Of a DNA stretch of 64,000 bases, positions 17,556 through 26,998 are shown piece after piece (position 1 is the first letter of the stretch; every line of letters starts with the position of its first letter). The notes beneath the pieces were generated by a model. The model searched no databases. It worked only from the letters and a program-made list of their open reading frames with translations, and was not told where the DNA came from. The translations under genes were made by a program, and so were the position numbers. This stretch comes from Halomonas sp. GFAJ-1 (lineage in GTDB: Bacteria > Pseudomonadota > Gammaproteobacteria > Pseudomonadales > Halomonadaceae). The DNA is taken from positions 496,001-560,000 of the forward strand of contig CP016490.1 of assembly GCA_002966495.1 (NCBI GenBank), read 5' to 3'.

Positions 17556-18001
17556 TAGCGCGTCTCCTCACCATTGTTGCTATCACCATTATTGCTATCA
17601 CCACTGCCGTTGTCGCTTTCGCCCTCTTCATCCTGCTGGCGGGCACGGTCGGTAGAGACCGCTTCGGCAATCAGCGATGAGAGGTGCTGGCCACGGAAGA
17701 CACTTTCATCATAGTGAAAGCGTAGTTCGGGTACGTGGCGTAGCTTGATACGCTTGGCAATTTGGCTTCTTAGAAAACCAGCGGCACGTTTCAGTACCTG
17801 CAGGTTCTCTTTGATACGCTCGGGATCTTGTTCGCCCAATAGGGTGACATAGATATCGGCGTAACCCAGGTCACGGCTGACGGTCGCGCCGCTCACCGTA
17901 ATCATGCCTAAGCGCGGGTCTTTTACTTCGCGTTGAATAAGTACCGCCAGCTCCTTTTGGAGCTGGTCGGCTACTCGGTCGGTACGCTTAAATTCGCGCA
18001 T
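17555..18001 (-). CDS. rbfA: 30S ribosome-binding factor A
   Basis: Late 30S maturation factor, 148 residues. The core (residues 1-120) carries the KH-like fold with RTDRVADQLQKELAVLIQ, DPRLGMITVSG and HVPELRFHYDES. The last 30 residues are an acidic tail with a short repeat (GDSNN twice, also visible as a 15-base DNA repeat near 17570-17600), which is not part of the conserved fold. It sits between infB and truB. Confidence 0.98.
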   Translation of the reverse strand: MREFKRTDRVADQLQKELAVLIQREVKDPRLGMITVSGATVSRDLGYADIYVTLLGEQDPERIKENLQVLKRAAGFLRSQIAKRIKLRHVPELRFHYDESVFRGQHLSSLIAEAVSTDRARQQDEEGESDNGSGDSNNGDSNNGEETR

Positions 18002-18018
18002 GATTGCTCCTCGCGGCC

Positions 18019-20607
18019 TTAGAGGCTGCGCTCGACCTTCACTTGGTCAAAGACTTCGATCTTGTCGCCGACCTGGACATCGTTGTAGTTCTTCACGCCG
18101 ATGCCACACTCCATGCCGTTGCGCACTTCTTGCACATCATCTTTGAAGCGGCGCAGCGATTCGAGTTCGCCTTCGTAAATCACGACGTCATCGCGCAGTA
18201 CGCGAATCTTCTTATTACGATGCACGCTGCCTTCGATGACCATACAACCGGCGATGGCACCAATCTTCGGCGCGCGGAAGACGTCGCGTACTTCAGCAAC
18301 ACCCACGATCTCTTCTTTCCATTCAGGTGCGAGCATACCGCTCATCGCCTGTTTGACTTCGTCGATCAGCTGGTAGATGACGCTGTAGTAGCGCAGATCC
18401 AGACCTTCACGTTCGATGATCTCGCGGGCAGCCGCGTCGGCACGGACGTTAAAGCCAACCACGATAGCCTCAGAGGCAAGCGCCAAGTTGGCATCAGTGC
18501 CGGTAATACCACCAACACCCGAGGAGACCACGGCCACTTCAACTTCACCGGTGGAGAGCTCTTCCAGGGCGCCTTTGATAGCTTCCAGCGAGCCTTGAAC
18601 GTCAGCCTTGAGGACGATGTTGACCTTGGCCACTTCATCTTGGCCCATCTGGCTAAACATGTTCTCCAGCTTGGCCTTCTGCTGACGTGCCAGGCGCACT
18701 TCGCGGTATTTGCCTTGACGGAAGTTAGCGACTTCACGAGCTTTCTTCTCGTCGGCGACAACCATGAAGTCATCACCGGCATCCGGCGTACCGCCCAAGC
18801 CTTGAATCTCTACCGGCATGGCGGGGCCAACCGCATCAACTTGCTGGGCAAGTTCGTTGGTTAACGCACGCACACGGCCGTAGTGCAGGCCAGCCAGGAC
18901 GATATCGCCCTTTTTCAGCGTACCGTTTTGAACCAGTACGGTAGCCACTGGACCACGCCCTTTATCAAGACGAGATTCAACTACAACGCCCTTACCCGGC
19001 GCGGAAGGCACGGCCTTAAGCTCAAGCACTTCGGAGGCCAGCTGGATCGCTTCCAGCAGCTCTTCCATGCCTTCACCTGTCTTAGCAGACACGTGAACAA
19101 ACTGGGTATCACCGCCCCACTCTTCTGAAATCACGCCGTGTTGCGAGAGCTCATTACGAATGCGGTCGAAGTCGGCACCGACCTTATCTACTTTGTTCAC
19201 CGCAACGACCATGGGAACTTCAGCAGCTTTGGAGTGCTCGATGGCTTCAATGGTTTGGGGCATCACGCCGTCATCGGCGGCCACCACCAGGATTACCACG
19301 TCAGTTGCCTTGGCACCGCGGGCACGCATGGCGGTAAACGCTGCGTGGCCTGGGGTATCCAGGAAGGTCACGCCACCGTGCTCATCCTCGACATGGTAAG
19401 CACCGATGTGCTGGGTAATACCGCCCGCTTCGCCAGTAGCTACTTTGGCTTTACGGATGTAATCCAGTAGCGAGGTTTTACCGTGGTCAACGTGACCCAT
19501 AACGGTCACCACCGGTGAGCGGGTGATCTCTTCGCCTTCGTAGGAGATGCCTTCGAGCATTTCCGTTTCCAGCGCGTCATCTTTCACCATCTTGACTTTG
19601 TGGCCCATCTCTTCCACAACGATGGCCGCTGTATCCTGGTCAATCGTCTGGTTGATGGTCACCGCAGCGCCCATGTTGAACATGGCTTTGATGACTTCGT
19701 TGGCCTTGATCGACATTTTGTCGGCAAGCTCAGCAACGCTGATCGACTCAGGGATTGAGACTTCACGCACAATCGGCTGGGTCGGCTTCTGGAACGCATG
19801 CTTACCGTTGCCCGTCTGGTTGCCACCACGACGGCCACCGCGACGCTGTTCGGCACGTTTTACTTTCTTACCGGCACCGCCACGTTTGCGCTCTTCGCGA
19901 TCGCCACGGTCATCTGCGTCGTCACGACCTTTCTTCTTCGCAGCTGCTTTTTTGGGCGGTGCGGTACGACGGTCGGTGCGACCCTCTTTCGGCGGCGCAG
20001 GCGGCATATCATCGGGTGACGGCGTATCGTCGATTTCAAGATTCGGCACCGCAACATCAGGTGTCGCCGGCGCTTTGGCTGTTCTAGGTCTTGAATCAAT
20101 CTCTTTTTGACTACGCGCGGCTTCCGCTTCTTTATTACTGCGCGCAGTCGCTTCAGCTACCTGTGCAGCACGGGCTTTCTGTGCGGCGGCTTTTTCCTCT
20201 GCTTCACGCGCATCAGAAACCTTGCGCTCTGCTTCGGCTTCCGCCATGTCGCCTACTAGCTGGCGTGGGCCAGTGTAGCTAGGCTCAGCAGCTTTCGGCT
20301 TCTCACTTTCAGCGCTTTTAACGTAAGTTTTTTTCTTACGTACCTGCACTTCAATGGTCTTGCCGCGCTCGCCGGTTTTAATGCGGCTGCGGGTTTTACG
20401 GGTCAGCGTAATGCGGTTTTTGCTTGCATCAACTTCACTGCCACCGTGGCTTTTCTTCAAAAAGCTAAGCAATTTTTGCTTATCTTCTTCAGATACAGCA
20501 TCGCCTTCTGAAGCGTGCTGTAAGCCGGCTTCTTTCATCTGTTCCAATAGGCGGGGCACATCACGGCCCACCTTTACTGCAAAATCTTTAACTGTCATAT
20601 CTGACAT
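18019..20607 (-). CDS. infB: Translation initiation factor IF-2
   Basis: GTPase that places initiator tRNA on the 30S subunit, 862 residues. The N-terminus has the IF2-N fold (TVKDFAVKVGRDVPRLLEQM), then a long charged, Lys/Glu/Ala-rich linker to about residue 270. The GTPase is marked by GHVDHGKTSLLD (G1), DTPGHAAF (G3), NKVDK (G4) and SAKTGEG (G5), with domains II, III and IV after it. The start at 20607 follows GAGGAGGG. Internal starts that give shorter IF2 isoforms in E. coli were not evaluated. nusA precedes it by 27 bases. Confidence 0.98.
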   Translation of the reverse strand: MSDMTVKDFAVKVGRDVPRLLEQMKEAGLQHASEGDAVSEEDKQKLLSFLKKSHGGSEVDASKNRITLTRKTRSRIKTGERGKTIEVQVRKKKTYVKSAESEKPKAAEPSYTGPRQLVGDMAEAEAERKVSDAREAEEKAAAQKARAAQVAEATARSNKEAEAARSQKEIDSRPRTAKAPATPDVAVPNLEIDDTPSPDDMPPAPPKEGRTDRRTAPPKKAAAKKKGRDDADDRGDREERKRGGAGKKVKRAEQRRGGRRGGNQTGNGKHAFQKPTQPIVREVSIPESISVAELADKMSIKANEVIKAMFNMGAAVTINQTIDQDTAAIVVEEMGHKVKMVKDDALETEMLEGISYEGEEITRSPVVTVMGHVDHGKTSLLDYIRKAKVATGEAGGITQHIGAYHVEDEHGGVTFLDTPGHAAFTAMRARGAKATDVVILVVAADDGVMPQTIEAIEHSKAAEVPMVVAVNKVDKVGADFDRIRNELSQHGVISEEWGGDTQFVHVSAKTGEGMEELLEAIQLASEVLELKAVPSAPGKGVVVESRLDKGRGPVATVLVQNGTLKKGDIVLAGLHYGRVRALTNELAQQVDAVGPAMPVEIQGLGGTPDAGDDFMVVADEKKAREVANFRQGKYREVRLARQQKAKLENMFSQMGQDEVAKVNIVLKADVQGSLEAIKGALEELSTGEVEVAVVSSGVGGITGTDANLALASEAIVVGFNVRADAAAREIIEREGLDLRYYSVIYQLIDEVKQAMSGMLAPEWKEEIVGVAEVRDVFRAPKIGAIAGCMVIEGSVHRNKKIRVLRDDVVIYEGELESLRRFKDDVQEVRNGMECGIGVKNYNDVQVGDKIEVFDQVKVERSL

Positions 20608-20634
20608 AGTGACCCTCCTCAGCCCGTGACCTGT

Positions 20635-22149
20635 TTACTGTGTGTTCGAATCCGATGCGTTATCGTCTTCAAACCAGGGCGCACGGGCAGTCATGATCAG
20701 TGCCGCTGCGCGCGCTTCGTCCAACTCCTCGATATCGACCAGATCGTCGACAGACTGCTCGGCGAGATCTTCCATGGTGACAATGCCTCGGCTAGCCAGA
20801 ATGAAGGCCAGGTGGCGCTCCATGCCGTCCATTTCCAGCAGGTCATTTGCTGGCTGGGCACCGTCTAGGGCTTCTTCCGAGGCAATGGCCATCGTCAGCA
20901 GCTCGTCTTTCGCGCGTGCACGCAGCTCTTCTACCAATGCTTCATCGAACTCTTCGATTTCCAGCATTTCTTCAAGCGGCACGTAAGCAACTTCTTCTAG
21001 GGTGGTAAACCCTTCTTCTACCAACAGGCGGGCAACATCTTCGTCCACTTCTAAGTGCTGAACGAAGGAGTCCACCAAACTATCGATTTCCTGCTCACGC
21101 TTAGACTCGGCTTCGTCTTCGGTCATCACATTGATGCGCCAGCCGGTCAGCTCAGAGGCCAAACGTACGTTCTGCCCGCTACGGCCAATGGCCTGAGCGA
21201 GATTGTCCTGAGCGACGGCAACGTCCATTGCATGGGCATCTTCGTCAACTAGGATAGACGCCACATCCGCAGGCGCCATGGCGTTAATCACCAACTGCGC
21301 CGGGTTATCGTCCCACAGCACGATATCCACACGCTCGTTTTGCAGCTCCGAAGAGACCGCTTGAACGCGTGAACCGCGCATACCCACGCAGGCACCGACC
21401 GGGTCGATGCGACGGTCGTTGGTTTTCACGGCAATTTTGGCACGCGAACCCGGGTCCCGGGCCGCGCCTTTAATTTCGATCAGCTGCTCAGCTATTTCCG
21501 GCACTTCAATTTTGAATAGCTCAATAATGAAGTCTGGGCTGGTGCGCGACAGCTGAAGCTGAGCGCCGCGAGCCTCTGGATCAACCTTCACCAACAGCGC
21601 ACGCACTCGCTCGTTCATGCGGTAGCGTTCACCGTGAATCATTTCGTTGCGGGGCAAGAAGGCTTCGGCGTTTTCGCCCAGGTCGATAATCAGGCCATCG
21701 CGGGTGGTCTTTTTGACGATACCGGCAACCAGCTCACCTTCACGATCCGCGTATTGACGTACGACTTCAGCACGTTCGGCCTCGCGCACTTTTTGCACAA
21801 TGACCTGCTTGGCAGTTTGCGCAGCAATACGACCAAACGCGGCGTTTTCAATTTTATGCTCGACAATATCGCCTAGCTTTAGCGGCGGATCGCGCTGCTC
21901 AGCGATAGTCTCTTTGATTTCGTAATCTGGCGTTTCAAATTCGTCATCTTCGACAACGGTCCAGGTGCGGAAGGTATCGTAATCCCCCGTACGCCGGTCA
22001 ATGTGTACCCGCACGTTGGCTTCTTCCTGATCAAAGCGCTTACGTGATGCGCTTGCCAACGCGGCTTCTACCGCTTCAAAGATAACATCGCGGGGAACGC
22101 CTTTTTCATTCGAGATCGCGTCCACGACCATTAAAATTTCTTTACTCAT
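20635..22149 (-). CDS. nusA: Transcription termination/antitermination factor NusA
   Basis: RNA polymerase-associated elongation factor, 504 residues. N-terminal domain (MSKEILMVVDAISNEKGV), S1 domain (about 135-200), two KH domains (DPVGACVGMRGSRVQAVSSEL and the IGRSGQNVRLASELTGW segment), and two C-terminal acidic repeats (LEEVAYVPLEEML and TMEDLAEQSVDDLVDIEEL) as in enterobacterial and pseudomonad NusA. It lies between rimP and infB. Confidence 0.98.
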   Translation of the reverse strand: MSKEILMVVDAISNEKGVPRDVIFEAVEAALASASRKRFDQEEANVRVHIDRRTGDYDTFRTWTVVEDDEFETPDYEIKETIAEQRDPPLKLGDIVEHKIENAAFGRIAAQTAKQVIVQKVREAERAEVVRQYADREGELVAGIVKKTTRDGLIIDLGENAEAFLPRNEMIHGERYRMNERVRALLVKVDPEARGAQLQLSRTSPDFIIELFKIEVPEIAEQLIEIKGAARDPGSRAKIAVKTNDRRIDPVGACVGMRGSRVQAVSSELQNERVDIVLWDDNPAQLVINAMAPADVASILVDEDAHAMDVAVAQDNLAQAIGRSGQNVRLASELTGWRINVMTEDEAESKREQEIDSLVDSFVQHLEVDEDVARLLVEEGFTTLEEVAYVPLEEMLEIEEFDEALVEELRARAKDELLTMAIASEEALDGAQPANDLLEMDGMERHLAFILASRGIVTMEDLAEQSVDDLVDIEELDEARAAALIMTARAPWFEDDNASDSNTQ

Positions 22150-22219
22150 GCGTATGCCTCGCCAGAAAACCTGTCCTTTTGTGCATCACCCCGGCTACCT
22201 GCCGGATGCCGCCACTCGT

Positions 22220-22681
22220 TTAATCGTCGAACTGCGGGACAACCTGCGCAGAATCGATGCTTTCGATGGGGAAGCAGTACTCTTCTCCATCCAGCTGTAG
22301 CAGCACTTCATCACCATCAACACCGGCGAGAAGCCCTTGATACTTACGCCGTCCATCAAAAGCAACGCGTAGCTTAAGCGCGACCTGGTGGCCTTGATAA
22401 CGGATGAAGTGATCCAGGGTATACAAGGGGCGTGCCATGCCGGGGGAAGAAACTTCCAACCGGTATTCACCAGGAATGGGGTCTTCTACATCCATGACGG
22501 CACTAACTTGGCGACTAATATCAGCGCAGTCTTGCACGCTGACACCGCTTTCGCGCTCAATATAAATGACTAGCCGCGAGTGCTTACCCTGGGAAATATG
22601 GTCGATACCCCATAGCTCAAAGCCCATGGCGGCAACGACAGGTTCGATCAGCGCGTGAAGCGCAGCGTGTTTTGTGGCCAC
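22220..22681 (-). CDS. rimP: Ribosome maturation factor RimP
   Basis: 30S assembly factor, 153 residues, usual length. Conserved blocks: HALIEPVVAAMGFELWGIDHI, DCADISRQVSAVMDVEDPI and YRLEVSSPGMARPL. I set the start at GTG (22681, VATKHAAL) because AGGAG lies 8 bases upstream and the product matches the family N-terminus; an ATG at 22714 would add 11 residues without support. It heads the rimP-nusA-infB-rbfA-truB-rpsO-pnp run. Confidence 0.94.
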   Translation of the reverse strand: MATKHAALHALIEPVVAAMGFELWGIDHISQGKHSRLVIYIERESGVSVQDCADISRQVSAVMDVEDPIPGEYRLEVSSPGMARPLYTLDHFIRYQGHQVALKLRVAFDGRRKYQGLLAGVDGDEVLLQLDGEEYCFPIESIDSAQVVPQFDD

Positions 22682-22817
22682 AGACAAAGCTCCTATAGCC
22701 GTTGCATCAGGCACCTGGCCAGGAGAGATAAGAGAAGCTAGGCGACTGATTGGCGTTACCCGGAAATGTGTCTCTGGCTACTCGGAGGACATCCGCTCTT
22801 GAGACACGCTTGGCTCG

Positions 22818-22892
22818 CAAAAAGCTTTAACAAAAAGCTATTAACAAAAAGCTATTAACAAAAAGCTATTAACAAAAAGCTATTAACAAAAA
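22818..22892. repeat. Tandem 14-bp repeat adjoining a terminator
   Basis: Four identical units CAAAAAGCTATTAA at 22831-22844, 22845-22858, 22859-22872 and 22873-22886, plus an imperfect 13-base unit at 22818-22830. The next unit merges into the hairpin at 22887. On the minus strand the array reads as repeated AGCTTTTTG tails directly behind the tRNA terminator stem. Confidence 0.92.
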
Positions 22893-22917
22893 GCCCCTTC
22901 ACAGGAAGGGGCTTTTT
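22887..22917 (-). terminator. Terminator of the tRNA transcript
   Basis: Perfect 13-bp stem AAAAAGCCCCTTC / GAAGGGGCTTTTT with a 4-base loop (22888-22917). On the minus strand the downstream arm ends in TTTTTG, followed by further T-rich repeat units. It lies about 120 bases past the initiator tRNA gene and upstream of rimP. Confidence 0.88.
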
Positions 22918-23034
22918 GAAAGAAACCTGTAATACCACTTTAGCAACATGCGGCGGATGTCGTTAAGCTGACTCTCTCACCATCTCAGTTACTCATTAAT
23001 GACCGCAACTGGGATAAAACATATTACTAGAAGA

Positions 23035-23111
<77 letters not shown>

Positions 23112-23276
23112 TCAATCTAGGTCGACAATAATAGACACTTGAACCACTTACGTCAAGAACTCATTTTCAAGAACTTGCTTCAAGTACAATTTTTGTCTCA
23201 GGTGCCAACCCCTGCTTTCTTTTACAAAAGCGTCTTAGGCAAAAACTCTGGGAAGCTGACAAGCCAGCAAAACAGA

Positions 23277-23363
23277 TGGTGCCGAAGGCGGGACTTGAAC
23301 CCGCACGACCATACGGTCACTACCCCCTCAAGATAGCGTGTCTACCAATTCCACCACTTCGGC
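23277..23363 (-). tRNA. tRNA-Leu (GAG)
   Basis: 87-base class II tRNA with a long variable arm. It starts GCCGAAGTGG and ends GCCTTCGGCACCA with encoded CCA. The anticodon loop TTGAGGG gives anticodon GAG. It lies between secG and the initiator tRNA, the same place as in Pseudomonas and E. coli (leuU). Confidence 0.97.
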
Positions 23364-23397
23364 ATCAGGGGAGGCTAAAGAAAGCGACATCAAGACG

Positions 23398-23757
23398 TTA
23401 CTCGCTGCTTTCCTCTAGCACTGGCGCGGTATTATCCATACTTGCAGGGCCGTCGTCAAGCGTTGGAAGACTACGCTGCTGCTCAATGAGGCGAGAGTCG
23501 GGGATACCTGCTTCCGGGGATTGGCTCGCCTGGGTCGCAAAGTAAGCGAGCGTCATCGAGGTTACGAAAAAACCTGCCGCTAGCACAGCGGTCGTACGGG
23601 ATAAGAAATTACCGCTTCCCCGCGAACCAAAAACGGTTTGCGATGCACCGCCACCAAAGGCGGCCCCCGCTTCGGCACCTTTACCCTGCTGAAGCAGGAT
23701 GAGTACAACCAGGGCGATCGCAATCACCACGTGAACCATAAGAATTGCAACTTGCAT
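23398..23757 (-). CDS. secG: Preprotein translocase subunit SecG
   Basis: Small SecYEG subunit of 119 residues. Two membrane helices (VAILMVHVVIAIALVVLILL at residues 3-22 and the segment around TAVLAAGFFVTSMTLAYF at about 55-72) flank the conserved QQGKGAEAGAAFGGGASQTVFGS-type loop. The start is the ATG at 23757 (MQVAILM) after AGGATAA; the tpiA stop is only 4 bases upstream. The C-terminal 45 residues are acidic and not conserved. Confidence 0.96.
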   Translation of the reverse strand: MQVAILMVHVVIAIALVVLILLQQGKGAEAGAAFGGGASQTVFGSRGSGNFLSRTTAVLAAGFFVTSMTLAYFATQASQSPEAGIPDSRLIEQQRSLPTLDDGPASMDNTAPVLEESSE

Positions 23758-23761
23758 GGCG

Positions 23762-24511
23762 TTATCCTGCTGACTGACAAATGGCGTAGAAATCGTTGGT
23801 TTTGAGCGAGGCACCGCCCACTAAACCACCGTCGATATCCGGCTGCGCGAGTAGCTCAGCCGCATTACTTGCGTTCATGCTGCCGCCGTATAGCAGCTTA
23901 AGCTGCTCGGCAAGCGAGGCATCAAAACCAGCCTGGTAGGCGCGAATACCCGCCATCACCTCTTGGGCCTGCTCAGGAGTAGCGGTGCGCCCGGTACCAA
24001 TTGCCCATACGGGCTCATAGGCAATCACGACATGAAGGCGCTGAGCGGGTTCCAAACGGGCCATCACGTGACCGACTTGGCGAAGCACAACATCCATCGT
24101 ACTGCCCGCATCACGCTCTTCCAGGGTTTCGCCAACGCAGAGAATAGGCGTCAGGCCGACATCCAAGGCGGCTACCAAGCGGTCAAACACCTGCTCATCG
24201 GTTTCACGATAGAGCTTGCGACGCTCAGAGTGGCCGACCAGCACATAGCCAACCTCAAACTCTTTCAGCATTCGGCCGCTAATTTCACCCGTATGCGCCC
24301 CTGAGTGCTGGGGGTTGAGCGTTTGCGCCCCTAATTGCAGCGGCGTGTTTTTGAACGCATGACGGGCCGCATCCAAATACGGAAATGGCGGTATGATAAC
24401 AACGTCGATATCTGCAGACAGTGTTGCTGCCGCGAAAGCGTCTCCAAACGCTTGAATCAACGCCGTCGAACCGTTCATTTTCCAGTTACCGGCAATTAAT
24501 GGCGTGCGCAT
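23762..24511 (-). CDS. tpiA: Triosephosphate isomerase
   Basis: Glycolytic enzyme interconverting dihydroxyacetone phosphate and glyceraldehyde 3-phosphate, 249 residues, TIM barrel. Active-site motifs are intact: GNWKMNG (catalytic Lys), VGHSERR (His) and AYEPVWAIGTG (Glu), plus the LYGGSMNASN and DGGLVGGASL phosphate-binding loops. It is followed after 4 bases by secG, the gene order of pseudomonads. Confidence 0.99.
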   Translation of the reverse strand: MRTPLIAGNWKMNGSTALIQAFGDAFAAATLSADIDVVIIPPFPYLDAARHAFKNTPLQLGAQTLNPQHSGAHTGEISGRMLKEFEVGYVLVGHSERRKLYRETDEQVFDRLVAALDVGLTPILCVGETLEERDAGSTMDVVLRQVGHVMARLEPAQRLHVVIAYEPVWAIGTGRTATPEQAQEVMAGIRAYQAGFDASLAEQLKLLYGGSMNASNAAELLAQPDIDGGLVGGASLKTNDFYAICQSAG

Positions 24512-24604
24512 TGACTATCCTCACTCAAGGTGGAGCGAAATGGTATAGGAGCAGCCTTGTCAAGACAACCGCTGTTACAGGCATAGCGCGGTTTGTTGTA
24601 CAGC

Positions 24605-25954
24605 TTAACTCAGCAGCGCCTGCACCTGATTGGCTAGGTGGCTGGCCAGCTTATCCACATCCAGATGGGCACGACCTTCCACCATCACGCGAATAAGCGG
24701 CTCGGTGCCCGAAGGCCTGAGCAGCACACGCCCCTGGTCACCCAACTCTTTTTCAAGCGTCGCTACGGCGTGCTGCAAAGGCTCTGACGCCATTACTTCT
24801 TTGGCACTAGCACCCTTTGGCAGCCTAACATTCACCAGCGACTGCGGCACTTTTTCCAAACCTTTTAGCAGCACGGGTAAGGTTTTTTGTTCACGCATCA
24901 TCAGCGCTAACACCTGAAGAGCAGAAACAATCCCATCCCCCGTGGACTGCACATGCCCGCAAACAATATGCCCCGAGGACTCGCCGCCAAGCTCCCACCC
25001 ATTCTCAGCCATCATCTCCATCACGAAGCGATCACCGACCTTGGCCCGGGCAAAGGGGATACCCAGCTTTTCCAGTGCCATGGCAAGGCCAAAATTGCTC
25101 ATGAGCGTTCCCACCACGCCGCCTTCCAGCAGCCCTCGCTCGTGACGGTCCCGGGCAATCAGATAAAGAATATCGTCGCCATCGACTTCGCGGCCATCAG
25201 CATCGACCAACAGCAAGCGGTCGCCATCCCCATCAAAGGCAATGCCTAAATCCGCCCCCTGCTGAATAACCGCTGCCCGCAGCGCTGCGGGGTGGGTGGA
25301 GCCTACTTGCTGATTAATATTTAGCCCGTTAGGGGAGGCCCCGATGACACTCACCTCCGCACCCAGCTCACGGAACACATTGGGCGCAATGTGATACGTC
25401 GCGCCATGGGCGCAGTCGAGCACCACTTTCAGTCCGTGCAGGCTTAAGCGATCCGGCAAGGTAGACTTACAAAACTCAATGTAGCGCCCCGCGGCATCAT
25501 CAATCCGCGTTGCTTTTCCCAGCGAAGCCGCCGCTGCCGTGGTTAACGGTGCATCCAGCATTGTTTCAATGCGATCTTCTATCTCATCGGGTAGCTTTTT
25601 ACCCTCCGCCGAAAAGAACTTAATGCCGTTATCATCAAAGGGATTATGGGACGCGGAAATAACAATACCGGCATCCGCACGGAAGGTGCGAGTTAAGTAG
25701 GCGATCCCCGGCGTGGGCATAGGCCCCAAAAGCGAAACATCGACGCCTGCAGCAGAAAGCCCTGCCTCAAGCGCAGACTCAAACATATAGCCTGAGATGC
25801 GCGTATCTTTCCCAATCAGCACCCGGGTAGACCCCTTTTCACGGCGCAGCACTTGACCCGCCGCCCAGCCCAGTTTGAGCATAAAATCAGCGGTAATCGG
25901 CGCCTGCCCAACGGTGCCACGAATACCGTCTGTGCCAAAATAACGTCGTGTCAT
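24605..25954 (-). CDS. glmM: Phosphoglucosamine mutase
   Basis: Converts glucosamine 6-phosphate to glucosamine 1-phosphate for peptidoglycan and LPS. 449 residues. The phosphoserine loop ISASHNPFDDNGIKFF (Ser at about 102), the metal loop AFDGDGDRLLLVD, the sugar loop GGESSGHIV and the phosphate loop LLRPSGTEPLIRVMVEG are all present. Its ATG overlaps the folP stop by 4 bases. Confidence 0.99.
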   Translation of the reverse strand: MTRRYFGTDGIRGTVGQAPITADFMLKLGWAAGQVLRREKGSTRVLIGKDTRISGYMFESALEAGLSAAGVDVSLLGPMPTPGIAYLTRTFRADAGIVISASHNPFDDNGIKFFSAEGKKLPDEIEDRIETMLDAPLTTAAAASLGKATRIDDAAGRYIEFCKSTLPDRLSLHGLKVVLDCAHGATYHIAPNVFRELGAEVSVIGASPNGLNINQQVGSTHPAALRAAVIQQGADLGIAFDGDGDRLLLVDADGREVDGDDILYLIARDRHERGLLEGGVVGTLMSNFGLAMALEKLGIPFARAKVGDRFVMEMMAENGWELGGESSGHIVCGHVQSTGDGIVSALQVLALMMREQKTLPVLLKGLEKVPQSLVNVRLPKGASAKEVMASEPLQHAVATLEKELGDQGRVLLRPSGTEPLIRVMVEGRAHLDVDKLASHLANQVQALLS

Positions 25955-26868
25955 GCATCAAACTCCTTGTTTAGCGGCGGCTCGCAACCCTCTTGCAACA
26001 CTGCCCACGCCATATTAACGGCATCCACCGTTGGGCCTACATCGTGAACGCGTACGATATTAGCCCCCCGCTCGACCGCCATAGCGGTTAGCGCAAGACC
26101 ACCTGCCAAACGCTCTTCTACCGGGCGACCCAGCACTTTACCAATCATGCTTTTGCGCGACATACCGACCAACAGTGGCAGCTCTAACGCCTGTAACGCA
26201 TCCATATATTTGAGCAAGCGTAGATTATGTTCAACGGTTTTACCGAAGCCAAAGCCGGGATCGAGCAGCAACCGGTTACGGCGCAACCCTGCAGCTTCGC
26301 AGGCCGCAACGCGCTCTGCCAAATAGGCCACTACCGCACTTTCAACCGGCTGCTCATAGCGGGGTGACTGCTGCATATTCTGCGGCTCGCCCTGACGGTG
26401 CATTAAGCAGACCGGCAGGCCACTACCGATAGCAGCAGCCAGCGCACCTTCTCGCTCTAACGCGCGCACATCATTAATCATACCCGCACCGAGCGCGCTG
26501 GCTTGGCGCATGACCGCTGGACTGCTGGTATCGATCGACACCAACGCGTCCAACTCTCGCACCAGCGCTTCCACAACAGGGGACACACGATCTAGCTCTT
26601 CTTGCTCAGAGACAGCTGGCGCACCTGGGCGCGTTGACTCGCCCCCCACATCAATCATCACCGCCCCTTCGGCGAGCATGCGCTCCGCATGGCGTAGCGC
26701 ATCGTCCAGGGCGACGTGCTGCCCCCCATCGGAAAACGAATCAGGAGTCACATTGAGAATACCCATTACTCGGGGAAACGAGAGATCTAGCAAGTGGCGC
26801 CCACAGCGCAAGTGAAAGGCGCTGTCCGCTGCCTGTAAAGATGATGAAGAGTCAACTGTCGATTTCAT
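25951..26868 (-). CDS. folP: Dihydropteroate synthase
   Basis: Joins p-aminobenzoate to the pterin pyrophosphate in folate synthesis. 305 residues; longer than E. coli FolP (282) by an N-terminal extension of about 25 residues before LDLSFPRVMGILNVTPDSFSD. Conserved motifs: NVTPDSFSDGG, MIDVGGESTRPGA, LLLDPGFGFGKTVEHNL and RVHDVG. It overlaps glmM by 4 bases. Its usual upstream neighbour ftsH is 7.3 kb away because an ABC importer lies between. That operon ends in a terminator just upstream, so folP should have a promoter in the remaining 50 bases, which I could not recognise. Confidence 0.97.
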   Translation of the reverse strand: MKSTVDSSSSLQAADSAFHLRCGRHLLDLSFPRVMGILNVTPDSFSDGGQHVALDDALRHAERMLAEGAVMIDVGGESTRPGAPAVSEQEELDRVSPVVEALVRELDALVSIDTSSPAVMRQASALGAGMINDVRALEREGALAAAIGSGLPVCLMHRQGEPQNMQQSPRYEQPVESAVVAYLAERVAACEAAGLRRNRLLLDPGFGFGKTVEHNLRLLKYMDALQALELPLLVGMSRKSMIGKVLGRPVEERLAGGLALTAMAVERGANIVRVHDVGPTVDAVNMAWAVLQEGCEPPLNKEFDA

Positions 26869-26918
26869 GCGGCGGCCTGATTAAAAAGAGAACATTGCTG
26901 CGTGATGACCACAGCATA

Positions 26919-26948
26919 ACAAAAAGGCGCCCCATAATGGGACGCCTT
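26919..26948 (-). terminator. Terminator of the peptide-type ABC operon
   Basis: On the minus strand AAGGCGTCCC-ATTATG-GGGCGCCTT, then TTTGTTA. It lies about 50 bases past the ATPase gene stop and about 50 bases before folP, so it isolates the importer operon. Confidence 0.88.
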
Positions 26949-26998
26949 ACCCGATGACATTAGATAAGCTACTGGTGCAGTTATATTACTTGTAGCCA

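Noticed and set aside
18004..18864. Open frame of 286 codons on the plus strand
   Set aside because: Antisense to infB; composition (many His, Phe, Asp) is the shadow of the codon bias on the other strand.
22818..22892. Possible CRISPR array
   Set aside because: The units are 14 bases, directly adjacent, with no spacers; it is a simple tandem repeat.
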